A stretch of DNA of 64,000 nucleotides from contig CM070877.1 in the NCBI GenBank assembly GCA_036365515.1, forward strand, positions 9,705,101-9,769,100, written 5' to 3'. The position numbers were made by a program, and so were the translations under genes. The notes under the pieces were generated by a model. It made no database searches. It worked only from the letters and a program-made list of their open reading frames with translations, and was not told the origin of the DNA. Origin of the DNA: Torymus aiolomorphi. Lineage: Eukaryota > Arthropoda > Insecta > Hymenoptera > Torymidae. The number at the start of each line of letters is the position of its first letter. Within the stretch, counting starts at the first letter, position 1. Shown in pieces: positions 59,474-64,000 of the stretch.

Positions 59474-61147
59474 ATCACATCACCTTAAAATCTATTTAAT
59501 ATTTAAATCACTATGACTTGATTTTTAATTAAAATCAAATCAAAAATAATGACTTAAATTATTAATTATTCACCCTTAAAACAAAATTTTGGAGCCTTTT
59601 GAAAATTGCAGTCTATCCCCGTTTAAGCGATTTTAGTTTAACTCCGAAATATTAAAATCAGAATGAAATTAAGTAAATAAAATAGAGATAAATACTCTGT
59701 AAAATTGCATGTCTCTTTTGAAAATTGCTATTTGAATAAATACCAAAATTAAAGCAAACTAATAGTAATAAAGAATTAACTAACTACTAAATTCACCCTT
59801 GAAAGCAAATATCTGCATTCCTTTTCGAAAACGTAAATTCGCAAATTAAATAATTGATAATTTCTCCCCTACAATTCACCTCTGAAATCAAGATAATTAT
59901 TCACATTTAAATTAAAAGTGAGAATATCACCCTAAAAAATTTTTCGAACGAAATTTCGGTTATTTTTGTTTGAAAAATTTTTTAGGGTACCGTTGGTATT
60001 TGGGCTGAAAACTGCCTAGGATGGTAGACTATTACATTGCACAGGGCAACTATCTCCTTATAAGACGAAATTTGATATATTTATTTTGATAATATAGAAT
60101 TTATCGTGTTCTGCCGGTAAAACAGAGTACATGAGTACTACACCTCCTTAATTCTTGCAGGTGGTTCTATTAAAATCGTAAAGTCTGTATATGAAAATAA
60201 TATTGAAGGCTGTTGTTGTTCAGGTTTTCATAAACAAATTGGTATAGTTTTAAGTGCAAGTTGCTGACCAAATACTTGAAATAATGTCGTTTAAAAATTT
60301 GTGTTTTAACATGGGGAAATATGGGAGCCATGCTGTTGGCATGGAAAAGTATTGAAATTGAAGTACTTAAACACTGCAGAACTATAGCAAAAATGAGATA
60401 TCGAAAAAGTAACTTTCATATTTTCTAAAGGTATTAAAAAATATACCAATAGGCGAATAAAATAAAAAGATATTTTAGATCAAAGTCGGAAAAGTCATGA
60501 TTTGAGGTTAGATTGACGGCATTTACTAGTCAAAACAACAAACTTTTTAACCTTTATTTTAAAAAACCAAAAGTATTAGCTATCAAATATATATGAAAAT
60601 TAAACAATTATTATTAATTAATATATCGTTTCAAAATATTTCTTAAATATTGAAGAATGAAAATAATATTTTTATTAATACTCAATTGACTTCAGACTTT
60701 TAGTAGACCTACCTTAATAGAGTACTTTACTCTGGTCCCGTAGAACTATGATTCGGTACTGGGCTAGTATAACGCTATTATTATAGAATTATTAGAACAC
60801 TACTTTTTGCTGATATTCTAGCTGCCTCGATCGTGACATTTGGATTTCTCTCAGTGCTCTTTCATCATGTGGTTTATTGAGTAATTTAACATACTTGCCT
60901 TTGGAGCACTCCTACGCTCATTGATTAGGCTCTAAATCACTTAGTGCCATACTGTCCCAAGTTTTAATTTTTCTTTTTAATTTTATGTACCAATCACACT
61001 AAAATTCGAAAAATCGACACCTTACTATTTTGTCGCATGACCTTCATTTCCAATTTCATATCATTTCCTTTGTCCTCCACTGTTCTCTAACTTATTTTCA
61101 ATATAATGCAAAAAACCGTAACGTTAGTAAAACAAATATAAAACATA
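59474..61147. other. AT-rich region, no gene recognised
   Basis: Includes a palindromic CCCTAAAAAATTTTTC with its mirror at 59,931-59,989. The remainder holds no recognisable exon, RNA gene or repeat. Confidence 0.45.
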
Positions 61148-61819
61148 ATAGTCTAGGCGCCATCCCAGGTTTCGTGGCCGATTGCATGCCCCACCGACCA
61201 CCTAGGTTTTTCTTATGTATTTCGAGCCCCTGAATCCCAATTTCGTAGGTGGCCAGCGAAAAAATGCAAAGAACAATTGTTATTAACAATTTTTATAAAC
61301 AATTGAATAAAGTTGATTGTTAAATTGATTTTTTCGATTTGAAAAAAATATATTCGCATTCTTTGGCTCATTCTGAGTAAAAAAAGATCCTTACATATTT
61401 TTACGTTCGACTTATAGTTTTCTCAGAAAAAATTCTCAAAGTTTCCACCACTTTCATAGGTAATGTATACCTATATACATGTCTTTGGGTATATAGATAT
61501 ACATTACCTATGAAAGTGGTGGAAACTTTGAGAATTTTTTCTGACAAAACTATAAGTTGAACGCAAAAATATGTAAGGACCTTTTTTACTCAGAATGAGC
61601 CAAAGAATGCGAATAAATTTTTTTCAGATCGAAAAAATCAATTTAACAATCAATTTTATTCAATTGTTTATAAAATTTGTTAATAATAATTGTTCTTTGC
61701 ATTTTCTCGCTGGTCACCTACGAAATTTGGATTCAGGGGCTCAAAATACATAAGAAAAACCTAGGTGGCCGGTGGTGAATGCAATCGGCCACGAAACCTG
61801 GGATGGCGCCTAGACTATA
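61148..61819. mobile_element. 672-bp near-perfect palindrome (foldback MITE)
   Basis: Left arm 61,148-61,478 and right arm 61,489-61,819 are inverted copies with only scattered mismatches and small indels. The loop is about 10 nt (ATGTCTTTGG). Outer ends read ATAGTCTAGGCGCCATCC inward. The high arm identity indicates a young element or active gene conversion. No coding capacity. Confidence 0.9.
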
Positions 61820-61954
61820 AGGTTGTTAATTATTGGTAAAGGCAAAGAAAATGATTATACTTAAAAACTTTACATTATTATTTTGTGATATTTGCTATAA
61901 AATTTATAATCTGGATAATTTGTGTGTGCGTGTGCGTGTGTGAGTACGTGCGTG

Positions 61955-61998
<44 letters not shown>

Positions 61999-62697
61999 TG
62001 GGTGTGTGTGTGTGTGTGTATGTGTGTGTGAGTGTGTGTGTTGGTGTGTGTAATGGTAATAAATTAATAAATAAATAATAAAAAATACGTTTTTGTTTTT
62101 TCTACAAAATTAGAGTAATAATTAACCAATATTCATGAATCTTTGCATAGAGTTAGTTTTTTTTTACATCTTTGAACCGAATGCCTTGCTCAAGAAAAAC
62201 TGTTGCAACCCAATGCAATTCTTGTTTTGCATTTAGTAAATTAATTAATTAATTTGATATTTATGGATATCAATTAGTACACATACAGCTACACCTGTGT
62301 AAAATTTAGTAAGAATCGCATAATTGAACTAAATTTTGTATAATGCAATTCTTTTTTGCAAATTGTTGTTTGGAATCAGTAACAAATTTAATGGAATAAT
62401 AAATTAAGTTTAAAGAAGCTCATTACAAATGAATTTGTAACGCTTTTTCTTATTTAAGTAATGTTATCATTAAGATTATTTATAAATACTTTTTATCAAA
62501 AATTTTATTTCGCATTTTTATCAAACCTTAATGTGATTGCTACATAATAAGATTTAACATCAAGCACAGTAATTTTTTAGACAAAATAAAAATTGTTTAC
62601 TGCGTCCTAACTTTGTATAAGTAGGAATTAATGCACAGAAGCTGAAACTGCATTAAATAAAAAACAATCAATTAATTGCCGAGAAAACTTTGAAAAA
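61820..62697. other. AT-rich spacer containing a (GT)n microsatellite
   Basis: Apart from the (GT)n tract nothing is recognised. The part just below 62,698 is probably 3' untranslated sequence of the ankyrin gene. Confidence 0.5.
61921..62052. repeat. (GT)n microsatellite, imperfect
   Basis: About 130 bp of GT repeats with a few CG, GA and GG interruptions. Confidence 0.97.
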
Positions 62698-63580
62698 CTA
62701 ACTGATATGACTTTGGCGTCCACTTGAAGTATTTTTGTAGGAATAATAAGTAGGGATTGTCGATTCAGGACGAAAATTGTTTAAATCGTCAATGCTTAAA
62801 AAACTTAATATTTTTTCAATGACAAGATGTCTTGTTGAGTTTAAATTTAAAGTCAGGCGTAGATATTCTTGAGTATTTCGTACCGTCATTATGTTGTTTA
62901 GGTTTTTTGTGAATATTGCTGAAAAGGTCGAAGAGTACACAGGGAATTTGCACGGATCAAAGGCATCTGTGATGTCACAACCTTCGACATAATCCAGAAT
63001 CCGGTCTGGTTCCGTTGTCAGAAGGACGTCGAGTAAAGAGCCACCGTCGTTTACTTTTATCTCCTGCAGTTTTGCTATTTCTGCATTGCATTCCATGAAA
63101 AACTTCAGCAAGTCGATGTTCAACTGGATAGAGCTTCTGTGCTGCGGAAATAACTGATTCGTATACTCTCTCAGAGCCATGTGCTTCACAACGACAAACT
63201 CTTTTTTCTCGAAGTCTGCAAACGGCCTGCTCATAACAGACCAATCTAAATCAGCATTTAATCTGACGCCTTTCCAAAGTAAATATTCAACGATGTCGTA
63301 AGAATTCGGAACATGCTTGCTGCTAAGCGCCATTTTCAAAACCGAAGAGCCAGAGATCGTGTGAGCCATGAAATTTGCACCCCTGTTGACAAGCATTTCG
63401 ACGACGCACAAATGTTTGTTCAGCACTGCCGAATGCAGTACATTGTGTCCTCTAGATGTTTTTGTGTCCAACGGCGCTCCGTGATCTAACATCAGCTGAA
63501 TTATTTCTGGCGTCGAAGTTTCTAGAACATGATTTAACACTGTCAATCCATTTGCCTCGACCGCGCAGGGATTTGCACCG
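62698..63580 (-). CDS. Ankyrin-repeat protein with PRANC-like C-terminus, last exon (5' part outside window)
   Basis: The frame is open from 63,642 down to the stop at 62,698-62,700. A good acceptor (TCCCCTTTATAG) suggests the exon starts at 63,580, and no Met precedes it, so upstream exons lie beyond the window. Three ankyrin repeats are visible: GLTVLNHVLETSTPEIIQLM, then GHNVLHSAVLNKHLCVVEML, then GSSVLKMALSSKH to YDIVEYLLWKG. A helical spacer follows, and the tail LVIEKILSFLSIDDLNNF resembles the F-box-like PRANC domain that ends poxvirus, Wolbachia and parasitoid-wasp ankyrin proteins. Such proteins may act as ubiquitin-ligase adaptors. PRANC assignment is by eye. It could also be a general insect ankyrin protein. 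Confidence 0.7.
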
Positions 63581-64000
63581 CTATAAAGGGGATTCCGATT
63601 AGTACATAAGTCGTAAAAGATCAGTTGTATAGGGTATCGACATTATTTCAACCATAACAGCATCACTTTTTCAATTAAAAAAATTAATTTGCACACATTT
63701 TCTTGCAAAAAGTGCTTAAGACCTCTATTTGAAGCAGAAAATAGTCGGATATTTTTAAACAATTCCTTTATTATTATTATAATTAATGAATTTTTCGGTT
63801 TGAAAATGTAAAATTCTAGTTTCTTATTTTTTTTTTTTAACAAAGAACCTTTTAACTAAAGAAAAAATTCCCTGCTTTCTTTATACGCAAACGGAGATCT
63901 TAAACAAGCGTATTTTGTAAATAACTATTTGTAAGTTAACTTATTAATTATTAACTAAAAAAGGTGATGTAGCTATGATAGAAATCACATCGAATACCGA
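63581..64000 (-). other. Probable intron upstream of the ankyrin/PRANC-like exon
   Basis: AT-rich, no long open frame in phase. Consistent with intron sequence of the minus-strand gene that continues past the window. Confidence 0.45.

Larger units (their letters stand above)
44403..60000 (+). mobile_element. Broken Ty3/Gypsy LTR retrotransposon, ends approximate
   Basis: Plus-strand gag, protease, reverse transcriptase and integrase fragments lie in the canonical Gypsy order at about 46.15-58.42 kb, with a possible promoter and leader upstream (44.4-46.1 kb). The copy is dead: it has internal stops, frameshifts and two large transposon insertions, and most of RNase H is missing. A polypurine-like stretch (AGGAGAG) occurs near 58,563. 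I could not match two LTRs by eye, so the boundaries are uncertain. No env-like frame is seen after integrase. Confidence 0.8.

Noticed and set aside
44403..60000. LTR pair for the Gypsy element
   Set aside because: Visual comparison of 44.4-45.5 kb with 58.5-60 kb gave no convincing direct repeat. A computed self-alignment would decide.

Overview
This window is eukaryotic nuclear DNA, most likely from an insect and probably a parasitoid wasp (Hymenoptera). It is AT-rich, has short GT-AG introns, and carries CpG-rich islands full of GCGCGC and (CT)n tracts. The clearest host proteins read as insect orthologues: a PCGF3/l(3)73Ah-type Polycomb RING protein and a nucleoplasmin-like histone chaperone. 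The right-edge gene joins ankyrin repeats to a PRANC-like C-terminus, a combination best known from parasitoid wasps, Wolbachia and poxviruses. The order and family are inferences, because no search could be run.

Layout. 1-2.5 kb: the 5' half of an apparently intact Helitron transposase on the minus strand, running off the window. 3.0-5.1 kb: duplicated exon-like modules, a small TIR element and a tiny LINE tail with a target-site duplication. 6.06-7.96 kb: a six-exon minus-strand gene for a small OB-fold (RPA-like) protein whose first exon/intron is tandemly duplicated. 8.37-13.57 kb: a satellite of 12 monomers of about 457 bp organised as a 4-monomer higher-order repeat, followed by a motif-rich flank to 14.14 kb. 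14-30.5 kb: a gene-poor stretch with CpG-rich patches and several MITE-like inverted-repeat elements (one piggyBac-like with TTAA target duplication).

30.6-40.2 kb is the host-gene core: nucleoplasmin-like Nlp (minus, two alternative last exons), a 531-residue RGG/Trp-Asp-motif protein (plus, Vasa-like tails but no helicase), and the PCGF3 orthologue (minus).

40.9-60 kb is a nested transposon stack. A TA-duplicating TIR element (40,884-44,139) carries a 1.9 kb poly(A)-tailed retroposon with a 12-bp target duplication. Next to it a broken Ty3/Gypsy element (about 44.4-60 kb) is split in gag by a 7.2 kb block holding a CACTA/EnSpm element. The CACTA transposase exon is itself split by a second copy of the TA element (49,450-50,678). 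The Gypsy reverse transcriptase is split by a third TA-duplicating element (55,519-56,521) that contains a tRNA-like sequence. Removing each of these two elements plus one TA restores an uninterrupted reading frame across the junction, which gives a clear insertion order.

60-64 kb: an almost perfect 672-bp palindrome (331-bp arms, 10-nt loop), a long (GT)n tract, and the last exon of the ankyrin/PRANC-like gene.

The best candidates for new biology are the HOR satellite, the Trp-Asp/RGG protein, the retroposed non-coding sequence with internal repeats, the MITE with a tRNA-like core and the giant hairpin. No CRISPR array, operon or prokaryotic feature is present.
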